This document shows positions 1 through 7,725 of a DNA stretch of 17,425 nt, one piece after another; position 1 is the first letter of the stretch; every line of letters starts with the position of its first letter. The translations under genes were made by a program, and so were the position numbers. The notes under the pieces were generated by a model that was given only the letters and a program-made list of their open reading frames with translations, made no database searches and was not told the DNA's origin. This DNA comes from Vibrio tasmaniensis 1F-187 (GTDB lineage Bacteria > Pseudomonadota > Gammaproteobacteria > Enterobacterales > Vibrionaceae), in contig NZ_AJZM02000036.1 of the NCBI RefSeq assembly GCF_000272405.2, positions 1 to 17,425 on the forward strand, in the 5' to 3' direction.

Positions 1-150
1 TTTTGATTGTAGAATAACTACTTACCAAAAAAATCTGCCTTGTTCTCAAGTTTTTTCCCTGCGCTATTTCTGAACACTTACTTACTGTGATTGGTATAAG
101 CAATGCTCCACTCGTATCTTGTGTTTGCACAGGGACACGAGACAGCGGAT
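1..150. other. Non-coding left edge
   Basis: I see no convincing gene in this stretch. It contains an imperfect hairpin at 111-141: CTCGT pairs with ACGAG and CTTGTG pairs with CACAGG around a TTTG loop. It has no T-run on either side, so it is not an obvious terminator. The stretch lies beyond the alaA terminator and probably separates alaA from a gene outside the window. Confidence 0.5.
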
Positions 151-181
151 ACAAAAAAGGCTCCCAAACAGGAGCCTTTTA
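151..181 (-). terminator. Rho-independent terminator of alaA
   Basis: A perfect 10-bp stem (AAAAGGCTCC at 155-164 with GGAGCCTTTT at 171-180) encloses a 6-nt loop. Read on the minus strand it is followed by a TTTTTTGT tract, so it terminates transcription coming from alaA about 75 bp upstream. The A/T flanks could also make it work, less well, for transcripts on the plus strand. Confidence 0.85.
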
Positions 182-253
182 AGCATAGAAGTGATTGATT
201 ACAAGTTAAAGTCTTTTAAAACAGCAAATTGTAGTCATCTTTCTTTGTGCTAA

Positions 254-1486
254 TTAACCTTCGACGAGGTCGTCTTGGCTGTAAGTCTGTAAGAAGCGCT
301 CTAGGCGACCAATCGCGATTTCTAGATCTTCGATGTGCGGTAGAGTCACGATGCGGAAGTGATCCGGTTTCGGCCAGTTGAAGCCAGTACCTTGAACCAA
401 TAACACTTTCTCTTGCTTAAGGAAGTCGAGTACGAATTTCTGATCGTCTTTGATGTTGTACATCTTGGTGTCGATCTTAGGGAACAGGTACATCGCGCCT
501 TTTGGTTTCACACAAGAAACGCCAGGGATCTTGTTGATCAGTTCCCATGCACGGTCACGTTGCTCAAGCAGTCGACCACCAGGAAGAATCAGTTCGTTGA
601 TACTCTGATAACCACCCAGTGCCGTTTGGATGGCGTGTTGCATTGGCACGTTGGCACACAAACGCATCGAGGCGAGCATTTCTAGCCCTTCGACATAGCC
701 TTTCGCTATGTGTTTCGGACCCGTTAAGAACATCCAACCACCACGGAACCCACATACACGGTAAGCCTTAGACAGACCGTTGAATGTCACCATGAGTACG
801 TCTTCGGCAAGCGTTGCAACTGAAGTGTGTACCGCACCGTCGTAAAGTACTTTGTCGTAGATTTCATCAGCGAAGATGATCAAACCGTGCTCACGAGCAA
901 TCTCAACAACTTGTAATAGGAAATCACGGCTGTATACCGCGCCCGTTGGGTTGTTCGGATTGATAAGAACGATGCCGCGAGTCTTTGGTGAGATCTTCGC
1001 TCGCATGTCGTCTAGATCTGGATACCAATCAGCATCTTCATCACACATGTAGTGAACCGGCGTGCCGCCAGAAAGCGCAACAGACGCTGTCCATAGTGGG
1101 TAGTCCGGAGCGGGAACTAAGATTTCATCACCATTATCCAGTAGCGCTTGCATAGACATAACGATAAGCTCTGATGCGCCGTTACCAATGTAAACATCTT
1201 CTACATCAAGGTTACGGAGGCCTTTTTTCTGGTAGTGTTGAACAACCGCTTTGCGGGCTGAATAGATGCCTTTTGAGTCACAGTAACCTTGAGATGTCGG
1301 TAGGTTACGGATTACATCAACAAGGATTTCATCAGGGGCGTCAAAACCAAATGGGGCGGGGTTACCGATATTAAGCTTCAGTATTTTATGCCCTTCTTCT
1401 TCCATACGCTTAGCATGTTTGAGTACAGGCCCCCTGATTTCGTAGCATACGCTGTTGAGTTTTGACGACATCCCGATATTTTGCAT
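254..1486 (-). CDS. alaA: Glutamate-pyruvate aminotransferase AlaA
   Basis: This is a PLP-dependent class I/II aminotransferase of 410 residues (E. coli AlaA, formerly YfbQ, has about 405). The family makes alanine from pyruvate using glutamate as amino donor, in the cytosol. Similarity to E. coli AlaA is very high along the whole length. Visible motifs are GNPAPFGFDAPDEI near residues 41-54, NPNNPTG at 176-182, DEIY at 207-210, the PLP Schiff-base lysine K240 in NGLSKAYR, and FRIVTLP near the C-terminus. The first ATG is preferred over Met6 because it aligns with the E. coli start and has AGGA nine bases upstream. The gene stands alone, divergent from the men operon, with its own terminator. 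No defect is visible. Confidence 0.96.
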   Translation of the reverse strand: MQNIGMSSKLNSVCYEIRGPVLKHAKRMEEEGHKILKLNIGNPAPFGFDAPDEILVDVIRNLPTSQGYCDSKGIYSARKAVVQHYQKKGLRNLDVEDVYIGNGASELIVMSMQALLDNGDEILVPAPDYPLWTASVALSGGTPVHYMCDEDADWYPDLDDMRAKISPKTRGIVLINPNNPTGAVYSRDFLLQVVEIAREHGLIIFADEIYDKVLYDGAVHTSVATLAEDVLMVTFNGLSKAYRVCGFRGGWMFLTGPKHIAKGYVEGLEMLASMRLCANVPMQHAIQTALGGYQSINELILPGGRLLEQRDRAWELINKIPGVSCVKPKGAMYLFPKIDTKMYNIKDDQKFVLDFLKQEKVLLVQGTGFNWPKPDHFRIVTLPHIEDLEIAIGRLERFLQTYSQDDLVEG

Positions 1487-1504
1487 TGCCGATTTCCTGA
1501 AATT

Positions 1505-1533
1505 AATTTAAATACTTTATTAAAGTACCGCAA
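1505..1533 (-). promoter_or_regulatory. Candidate alaA promoter with palindrome in spacer
   Basis: On the minus strand TTGCGG (1528-1533) and TAAATT (1505-1510) are separated by exactly 17 bp. The spacer contains the perfect palindrome TACTTTA-T-TAAAGTA (1513-1527). This would place the start site about 12 nt before the alaA ATG. The -10 is weak, so the promoter is inferred. The palindrome is seen directly and could be an operator. Confidence 0.4.
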
Positions 1534-1709
1534 AACGGGGTTTGATAGAATAAAAATCTGATGAATGTCGTATTTCAGTGTCACGTTTGGTCTTTTTGTT
1601 GTCACTCTTTTCTAAATTTTAATTAATCGCTTGTTTGTTGTTGGCTAAGATGAATAAAGAGGCGGGATCGCTTAAAATCACACGAATGTTCGAAAGATAT
1701 CGTACATTC

Positions 1710-1738
1710 TTGATCTAAGTTGGTGCTGCCCATAAAGT
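1710..1738 (+). promoter_or_regulatory. Candidate menF operon promoter
   Basis: TTGATC (1710-1715) and TAAAGT (1733-1738) are spaced by 17 bp. Predicted transcription starts near 1745, just ahead of menF. This is the best sigma70-like pair that I see on the plus strand in the alaA-menF intergenic region. The prediction rests on consensus matching only. Confidence 0.4.
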
Positions 1739-1766
1739 ATCAAACTAATATAATAATAATTTAGAT

Positions 1767-3089
1767 GTGAACGAGGTCGATTTGTCACATTTCCAGCAAA
1801 CTGTCTCCGCTTTGATTGAGCGAGTACAAAATGCCCAAGCAAGCGAAGTGCGTTGTGTTGAAGTTCTAACGCAAAAACCATCGTTTGCATTTATTGAATG
1901 GCTTCATGCTCAACCACTCTTTCCTAAGTTTTATTGGCAGTCACGTGATACTCGTGAAGAGGTCGTTGCGCTCGGGCAATTACATACTTTTTCTGATCCC
2001 GCTCCCGCGTACGCAATTCTTGGTGAAGACCAACGAATCTGGGGTGGGCGCTCGTTTGACGGGCACACCGCAAAAAACCGTCGTTGCATGGAATCGTTTT
2101 TCTTCCTTCCTCAGGTTGAACTGATCCGCTTTGACAAGACTTGGTCGTTAGCCGTCAACTTATCTCCTGATCGCGTTGCTTCTATTAATGCTCTAAATAA
2201 GCTTTCTGTCGAAGCGGCGATATTGGCCCCTTTGTCGGCGCATATTGAGCAGATTAACCACGTTCCAGAACGAGAGCTGTGGGGCAACCTTGTCGATAAA
2301 GTGCTGAAAGGCATTAGCGACGAAGAGTACAAGAAAGTCGTTTTAGCGCGTAAAACCACATTGCAATTGGATGCGCCAATCTGCGCGGCTCAGTTGCTTA
2401 AAGCCAGCTATTTGCAAAATCATCACAGTTTCCACTTTATGTTGGTACTGGACTCTAAACACAGTTTCATTGGTTCGACGCCTGAGCGCTTATATAGCCG
2501 ATATGGTAGTGAGCTTGATACGGAAGCGCTTGCAGGAACCATTGGCCGAGGAGAAAACTCGACCGAGGATATGGAACTAGCAAACTGGCTTTCACAAGAC
2601 ACTAAAAACCTCAATGAGAACCAGTATGTGGTTGACGACATCATTGAGCGCCTCACTCCTCATTCTCAAACGGTTCATGTTGAAAAGGATACGCGTCTTG
2701 TGCGCTTGCGTAAGGTGCAGCATCTTAAGCGTAATATCCACGCCCAGCTTAACAATGGCGTTAACGGTGTACAGTTGCTTGCTGCATTACAGCCGACTGC
2801 TGCGGTGGCTGGTTTACCGCGTAAAGAGGCGATGGATTTCATTCTTGAACACGAACCGTTTGCTCGAGGGTGGTATGCTGGTTCTGTGGGTTATATCAGC
2901 CATCAGAGAGCGGAATTTTGTGTAGCGATTCGAAGTGCCTTGATTGTAAACGATCAGGTACAACTGTTTGCGGGTGCGGGGATCGTGCCGGGATCTGTAG
3001 CCGAATATGAGTGGCAAGAATTGAATAAGAAGATGTCAACTTTACTTAGCCTAATTTCAGACCATCCATTACTGGGTGTCGCATCATGA
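1767..3089 (+). CDS. menF: Isochorismate synthase MenF
   Basis: MenF converts chorismate to isochorismate, the first committed step of menaquinone synthesis. The chorismate-binding domain fills roughly the C-terminal 60%. It carries the general base lysine K190 in KKVVLAR, E253 in TEALAGT, the QPTAAVAGLPR signature at 342-352, EHEPFARGWYAG and AGAGIV. Residue numbers use the GTG start at 1767 (440 aa; E. coli MenF is about 431). That GTG has no clear Shine-Dalgarno. A TTG at 1782-1784 has GAGG at 1773-1776 with 5-nt spacing, would give MSHFQQ as N-terminus and leave 435 aa, and may be the true start. The stop overlaps the menD start (ATGA), so translation of the two is probably coupled. Confidence 0.95.
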   Translation: MNEVDLSHFQQTVSALIERVQNAQASEVRCVEVLTQKPSFAFIEWLHAQPLFPKFYWQSRDTREEVVALGQLHTFSDPAPAYAILGEDQRIWGGRSFDGHTAKNRRCMESFFFLPQVELIRFDKTWSLAVNLSPDRVASINALNKLSVEAAILAPLSAHIEQINHVPERELWGNLVDKVLKGISDEEYKKVVLARKTTLQLDAPICAAQLLKASYLQNHHSFHFMLVLDSKHSFIGSTPERLYSRYGSELDTEALAGTIGRGENSTEDMELANWLSQDTKNLNENQYVVDDIIERLTPHSQTVHVEKDTRLVRLRKVQHLKRNIHAQLNNGVNGVQLLAALQPTAAVAGLPRKEAMDFILEHEPFARGWYAGSVGYISHQRAEFCVAIRSALIVNDQVQLFAGAGIVPGSVAEYEWQELNKKMSTLLSLISDHPLLGVAS

Positions 3090-4810
3090 ATCATGACCAA
3101 GCCGTATTAAATAGAGTTTGGTGTAAGACGTTACTGGAGGAGCTTGCACGCAGCGGTATTGAACATGTTTGTGTTGCACCGGGTTCTCGCTCAACACCAT
3201 TGACACTCGAAGCCGAAGCCAATCCAAAGTTAACTTTACACACGCACTTTGACGAGCGTGGTCTCGGTTTTTTTGCTCTAGGTTTAGCTAAAGCGAGTGG
3301 TAAGCCAGTTGCCGTGATTGTTACCTCTGGTACAGCCGTTGCGAACCTTCTTCCTGCGACGGCTGAATCGGGTTTGACACGAGAGAAGCTGATCTTGCTG
3401 ACGTCTGATCGACCAATAGACTTGGTTGGTTGTGGGGCGAATCAAGCAATTCAGCAACAGGGTATCTTTTCGTCTCATGTTGAAAGCTCTTTAAATCTGC
3501 CCAGCCCAACAACACAGACTTCTTTGAATTGGCTTCTGACATCGGTTGATAGCGTACTTGCGAACCAACAAAGTGTTGGCGGTGCGATTCATATCAACTG
3601 TCCATTTCCTGAGCCTTTGTATTCAACAAGTAGCGCTGAAATGTATGCACAGTACACATCCAGTATCTCTGGGTGGAAATCGGGAACAGGTTGTTACAGC
3701 CAAACGTTTTTACCTAATCAAGTGAATACACAACCGATTGCTCCAGGTGAGTATCTTGGACGTAAGGGTGTGGTTATTCTCGGTTCGCTCGATATTGAAC
3801 AAGCGACAAAAGCTCAGCAGTTTGCCACTGCATTAGGCTGGCCAGTTTTTTGTGACCCTCAATCAGGCGTGAACAGTGATTGGAAGCATTATGATCTCTG
3901 GTTACAAAGTAGCTCAGCCAAAGAGAAGCTAAATCAGTGTAATTTTATTCTCCAATTTGGTGAGCGTATCGTTTCTAAGCGCCTTAATCATTGGATAAAG
4001 TCGCAAGCTTCATCATTCTGCTCGTCACAATACATTGTTGTGTCACCAGATACGCACCGAATCAACCAAGATCATCTGCCTCAAACCCATATCGTTGCTG
4101 ATATCGAGTCATGGGTGTCAGAACAGCATTTACCTACCTTGTTAGGTCAACATGCAGGTTGGGCTGCACCTTTGGTCGAAATCGCGAATACGGTTCAACA
4201 ATTGGCATTGGCACAAATATCCAATAATGACCAACTGACCGAGTTGAGCGTTGCAGTTGACTTGTCGACTAGACTTAAAGACAGAGAGTTGTTTGTGGGA
4301 AACAGCTTGATGGTAAGGCTGGTGGATATGTTGTCATCAATATCTGCAAATCAAGTTTACAGTAATCGTGGCGCATCGGGCATCGATGGCTTAGTGGCAA
4401 CTTCTGCGGGCGTGTTGAAAATCAACCAGAATCCGTTGTTGATGTTGATTGGTGATACCTCTTTGCTCTACGACCTCAATTCGCTGGCTCTGCTGACTCA
4501 TAATTCAACGCCGATGGTTATTGTTGTGACAAACAATGACGGTGGTGCGATCTTTGATTTGTTGCCTGTACCAGAGCAGCAAAAACAGTCACTTTATCAA
4601 ATGCCTCATGGTTTCAGTTTTGAACATGCCGCTGCGCAATTCCAGCTTGGTTATGCTGCGCCAGAAACCTTGAACGGCTACCAAACTATTATCGAACAAC
4701 ATTTCGAGCAGGGTCAGGGTACCTTGCTCGTTGAAGTTAAGACGCCTCCCGAACAAGCGGCTACTTTGTTGAAACAATTCAGTGCAATGCTCATCGAGGC
4801 ATTAGCCTAA
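3086..4810 (+). CDS. menD: SEPHCHC synthase MenD
   Basis: MenD is a thiamine diphosphate enzyme. It decarboxylates 2-oxoglutarate and adds the resulting succinic semialdehyde unit to isochorismate, giving SEPHCHC. The protein has 574 residues (E. coli about 556). Visible are the N-terminal APGSRSTPLTL motif (31-41), the ThDP-activating glutamate E57 in HFDERGLG (equivalent to E55 in E. coli), TSGTAVANL, CGANQAI, and the metal/ThDP motif from G456-D457 to N483-N484-D485-G486. The ATG overlaps the menF stop by 4 bp. Five bases after the men D ORF's last sense codons an AAGGA starts the menH ribosome binding site. The small excess in length lies in the middle domain and looks like normal variation. 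Confidence 0.95.
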   Translation: MNHDQAVLNRVWCKTLLEELARSGIEHVCVAPGSRSTPLTLEAEANPKLTLHTHFDERGLGFFALGLAKASGKPVAVIVTSGTAVANLLPATAESGLTREKLILLTSDRPIDLVGCGANQAIQQQGIFSSHVESSLNLPSPTTQTSLNWLLTSVDSVLANQQSVGGAIHINCPFPEPLYSTSSAEMYAQYTSSISGWKSGTGCYSQTFLPNQVNTQPIAPGEYLGRKGVVILGSLDIEQATKAQQFATALGWPVFCDPQSGVNSDWKHYDLWLQSSSAKEKLNQCNFILQFGERIVSKRLNHWIKSQASSFCSSQYIVVSPDTHRINQDHLPQTHIVADIESWVSEQHLPTLLGQHAGWAAPLVEIANTVQQLALAQISNNDQLTELSVAVDLSTRLKDRELFVGNSLMVRLVDMLSSISANQVYSNRGASGIDGLVATSAGVLKINQNPLLMLIGDTSLLYDLNSLALLTHNSTPMVIVVTNNDGGAIFDLLPVPEQQKQSLYQMPHGFSFEHAAAQFQLGYAAPETLNGYQTIIEQHFEQGQGTLLVEVKTPPEQAATLLKQFSAMLIEALA

Positions 4811-4819
4811 GGACTTAAC

Positions 4820-5620
4820 ATGCTTTACTCCAATTATTACCCAGCTGTACAAGAATCTTCTGACAAACCTTTGCTTGTTTTTCTACATGGTTTACTCGGA
4901 AGCGGGGATGATTGGAGCGCATGTCATCCATATCTAGAGGAGTTTCCTCGTCTTTGCATAGATTTGCCCGGGCACGGACAAAGTCGCTTTATCGATCCGG
5001 TAGGCTTTGATCATTGCTGCAAGAAAATCGTTCAGTGCATCACTTCTCAACTTGCGCTCAACGATCTTCCTGCGGATTATCCTATCGTGGTGATTGGCTA
5101 CTCTATGGGTGGTAGGCTTGCCATGTATGGGGTGACAAGCCCTTGCTTCGAAACGCTCAATCTTAAGAAAGTCATTATTGAAGGTGGCAACTTTGGTCTG
5201 GAGCGTGATGAAGAACGAGCACAAAGGTTAGTACATGATACGCAATGGGCTGTCCGTTTTGCGCAGCAGTCGATTGAAGATGTTTTAGACGATTGGTATC
5301 AACAAAGCGTCTTTTCTTCACTAAATCATGAGCAAAGACAAACTTTGGTCATAAAGCGTAGTGGTAACCTTGGAGTATCCGTAGCAAATATGTTGTTATC
5401 TACTTCGTTAGCTAAGCAACCGGATTTACGTGCCACATTGAAATCTCATGAGCATCAATTGCATTATGTGTGTGGTGAAAAAGATCGTAAATTCATGGAG
5501 CTAGCTGAGAATAGTGGCTTTGAATATAGTCAGGTTGATTACGCTGGTCATAATGTTCATTTTGAGCAACCAGAGTTGTTTTCCAACCTGATCATCCAAT
5601 GTATCGCCAGTCGCCGCTAA
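4820..5620 (+). CDS. menH: SHCHC synthase MenH
   Basis: MenH is an alpha/beta-hydrolase that eliminates pyruvate from SEPHCHC to give SHCHC. The protein has 266 residues (E. coli about 252). It shows the oxyanion-region motif FLHGLLGSGDDW (21-32), DLPGHGQS, the nucleophile elbow GYSMGG with S95, the acid D222 in GEKD, and the catalytic H244 in AGHNVH. The full triad is therefore present. EGGNFGL (121-127) corresponds to EGGHPGL of E. coli. The start has AAGGA with 6-nt spacing, nine bases after the menD stop, so the gene belongs to the operon. A gap of about 100 bp containing a hairpin follows before menB. Confidence 0.93.
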   Translation: MLYSNYYPAVQESSDKPLLVFLHGLLGSGDDWSACHPYLEEFPRLCIDLPGHGQSRFIDPVGFDHCCKKIVQCITSQLALNDLPADYPIVVIGYSMGGRLAMYGVTSPCFETLNLKKVIIEGGNFGLERDEERAQRLVHDTQWAVRFAQQSIEDVLDDWYQQSVFSSLNHEQRQTLVIKRSGNLGVSVANMLLSTSLAKQPDLRATLKSHEHQLHYVCGEKDRKFMELAENSGFEYSQVDYAGHNVHFEQPELFSNLIIQCIASRR

Positions 5621-5672
5621 ACTGACTGAGCGGTTCTCTCGTATCAAGCACTATCAAAAGCAGAGCAACACC

Positions 5673-5697
5673 GTCACGACTATTCGTTAGTCGTGGT
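5673..5697 (+). repeat. Hairpin between menH and menB
   Basis: CACGACTA (5675-5682) and TAGTCGTG (5688-5695) form a perfect 8-bp stem, extendable by two G-U pairs, around a TTCGT loop. There is no T-run after it, so it is not a standard terminator. It lies 28 nt before the menB ATG and could affect mRNA stability, processing or menB translation. Confidence 0.6.
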
Positions 5698-5722
5698 CTC
5701 TAATAGAACAATGGGAATCACC

Positions 5723-6589
5723 ATGGCTAAAACAGTAGGCATCACAGAAGAAGAACTTTACGCAGCAGTTAACTGGCGCGATGAAAGCAGTCAATTTGAA
5801 GATATTCAGTACCACAAGTCTGACGACGGTATTGCGAAAATCACGATTGCTCGTCCTCAAGTCCACAATGCGTTCCGTCCACAAACCGTAAAAGAGATGA
5901 TCAATGCATTGGCTGATGCTCGTTATGACGAGAAGGTTGGCGTAATCATTTTGACGGGTCTTGGTGAGAAGGCGTTCTGTTCTGGTGGTGACCAAAGTAT
6001 CCGTGGTGACTACGGTGGTTATCAAGATGATTCAGGTACACATCACCTGAACGTGCTTGATTTCCAACGTCAAATTCGTACTTGTCCAAAACCGGTTATC
6101 GCAGCGGTATCGGGCTGGGCAGTCGGTGGCGGTCATGTTCTTCACATGATGGCAGACCTGACCATTGCAGCTGAAAACGCTCAGTTTGGTCAGACGGGTC
6201 CTAAAGTAGGTTCATTCGATGGCGGTTGGGGGGCTTCTTACATGGCTCGTATCGTTGGTCAAAAGAAAGCGCGTGAAATCTGGTTCTTGTGTCGTTTCTA
6301 CGATGCCCAAGAAGCATTGGACATGGGTCTAGTAAACACTGTAGTGCCTGTTGCCGACCTAGAAAAAGAAACGGTTCGTTGGTGTCGTGAAGTTCTTCAA
6401 CACAGCCCAATGGCACTGCGTTGCTTGAAAGCCGCACTAAACGCAGACTGTGACGGCCAAGCAGGCCTTCAAGAGTTGGCGGGTAACGCAACCATGATGT
6501 TCTACATGACAGAAGAAGGCCAAGAAGGCCGAAACGCATTTAACGAGAAGCGTCGACCTGATTTCGACAAATTTCCGCGTAACCCATAG
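5723..6589 (+). CDS. menB: 1,4-dihydroxy-2-naphthoyl-CoA synthase MenB
   Basis: MenB is a crotonase-fold enzyme that closes the second ring of the naphthoquinone by Dieckmann-type cyclisation of OSB-CoA. From this ATG it has 288 residues (E. coli 285) and is almost identical to E. coli MenB over long stretches. Visible are INxPQVxNAFRP-like [19 protein letters not shown] (86-91), [21 protein letters not shown] and [15 protein letters not shown]159 in GQTGP matches the glycine of type I, bicarbonate-dependent MenB enzymes. The open frame extends upstream to a GTG at 5693 and an ATG at 5711. The ATG at 5723 is chosen because GGGAA lies 5 nt upstream and homology begins there. Confidence 0.96.
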   Translation: MAKTVGITEEELYAAVNWRDESSQFEDIQYHKSDDGIAKITIARPQVHNAFRPQTVKEMINALADARYDEKVGVIILTGLGEKAFCSGGDQSIRGDYGGYQDDSGTHHLNVLDFQRQIRTCPKPVIAAVSGWAVGGGHVLHMMADLTIAAENAQFGQTGPKVGSFDGGWGASYMARIVGQKKAREIWFLCRFYDAQEALDMGLVNTVVPVADLEKETVRWCREVLQHSPMALRCLKAALNADCDGQAGLQELAGNATMMFYMTEEGQEGRNAFNEKRRPDFDKFPRNP

Positions 6590-6603
6590 TCTTTCTCTTC
6601 TTT

Positions 6604-6636
6604 AAAATGAGTCGCTAATAGCGGCTCGTTTTGTTT
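6604..6636 (+). terminator. Terminator-like hairpin between menB and menC
   Basis: GAGTCGCT (6609-6616) pairs with AGCGGCTC (6620-6627) across an AAT loop with one G-U pair. The stem is extended by A/T pairs and followed by TTTTGTTTT. This has the form of a Rho-independent terminator. It lies inside the men operon, 20 nt after the menB stop, and may give partial termination so that menC and menE are expressed less than menB. Confidence 0.6.
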
Positions 6637-6664
6637 TGATGTTCCCCGTTTTTTAGGAAACTTT

Positions 6665-7678
6665 ATGAACTCAGTGAATTCTCAGCGTCACGCTAAACTC
6701 TACCGTTATCAACTACCTATGGATAGTGGTGTGATTCTTCGTGACAATAAGTTGAACGAACGCGTTGGCTATATCATCCAACTTGAGTGTGATGGTAAAA
6801 CTGGTTTTGGTGAAGTTGCGCCTCTGCCAGGTTTTAGCCAAGAAGATGCCGAACAAGCTGGCATTCAGCTGCAACACGAATTAGAGCTTTGGAGCCACAA
6901 TAACCCTCAAACGCCTTTTGATGAGCTATATCCTTCTGTTGCCTTCGGTTTTTCGATGGCGATGATGGAATTACGAGGTGAACTCAACGCTGAAGGTAAC
7001 TACCAAGCAGCGCCTTTGTGTACAGGAGATCCAGATGAATTGATCCCTGTGCTGAATGAGATGAAAGGCGAGAAGGTCGCCAAAGTGAAAGTCGGTCTCT
7101 ACGAAGCGATTCGTGATGGCATGCTTGTCAGCTTATTCCTTGAGTCGATCCCTGATTTGACCCTAAGGCTTGATGCCAACCGTGCGTGGAAGCCAGAGAA
7201 AGCGAAGCAGTTCATTAAATATATTTCGCCGTCACTTCGTCAGCGCATTAGCTTTATTGAAGAGCCTTGTCAGAAACCAGAAGACAGCTTGGCCTTTGCC
7301 ATCGACCACGGTGTGGCGATTGCATGGGATGAGACACTACAAGAAGCGGTGCGAAGCCCTGAGTTTGATCTTAGTGATTTAACGGGTGTTAAGGCGGTAG
7401 TGATTAAGCCAACCTTGATTGGCTCAGTAGAGCGTTGTGTTGCTATCATTGAACGCGCGCAACAACTTGGTATTAAACCTGTACTAAGCTCAAGCATAGA
7501 GTCTAGCCTTGGCTTAACTCAGATTGCTCGATTGGCACAACAGTACTTGCCTAATGAAGTTCCAGGGCTTGATACGATTGGCTTGTATCAACAACAGCTA
7601 GAAGTCTCATGGCCGGGTTGTCAGCTTCCGGTTTCTACTCTTGAACAGCAACAATTGATTTGGTCTTCTTTAGGCTGA
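6665..7678 (+). CDS. menC: o-Succinylbenzoate synthase MenC
   Basis: MenC belongs to the enolase superfamily and dehydrates SHCHC to o-succinylbenzoate. The protein has 337 residues (E. coli 320). The catalytic residues are all visible: the KxK pair K140/K142 in AKVKVGLYEA, metal ligands D170 in RLDANRAW, E199 in FIEEPC and D222 in WDE, and K248 in VIKPT. SSSIESSLGL (275-284) forms the usual substrate-side segment, followed by PGLDTIGL. Compared with E. coli there are a few extra residues between D222 and K248 and a slightly longer N-terminus. The ATG has AGGA with 6-nt spacing. It follows menB by 75 bp that hold a terminator-like hairpin. Confidence 0.94.
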   Translation: MNSVNSQRHAKLYRYQLPMDSGVILRDNKLNERVGYIIQLECDGKTGFGEVAPLPGFSQEDAEQAGIQLQHELELWSHNNPQTPFDELYPSVAFGFSMAMMELRGELNAEGNYQAAPLCTGDPDELIPVLNEMKGEKVAKVKVGLYEAIRDGMLVSLFLESIPDLTLRLDANRAWKPEKAKQFIKYISPSLRQRISFIEEPCQKPEDSLAFAIDHGVAIAWDETLQEAVRSPEFDLSDLTGVKAVVIKPTLIGSVERCVAIIERAQQLGIKPVLSSSIESSLGLTQIARLAQQYLPNEVPGLDTIGLYQQQLEVSWPGCQLPVSTLEQQQLIWSSLG

Positions 7679-7725
7679 TCGTTCGATTAGCTTAGACCGT
7701 TCTCAATCTATAACTTGGTTATCTT

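Noticed and set aside
5687..6025. 112-codon minus-strand frame inside menB
   Set aside because: It is antisense to a highly conserved enzyme gene and is explained by codon composition of menB.
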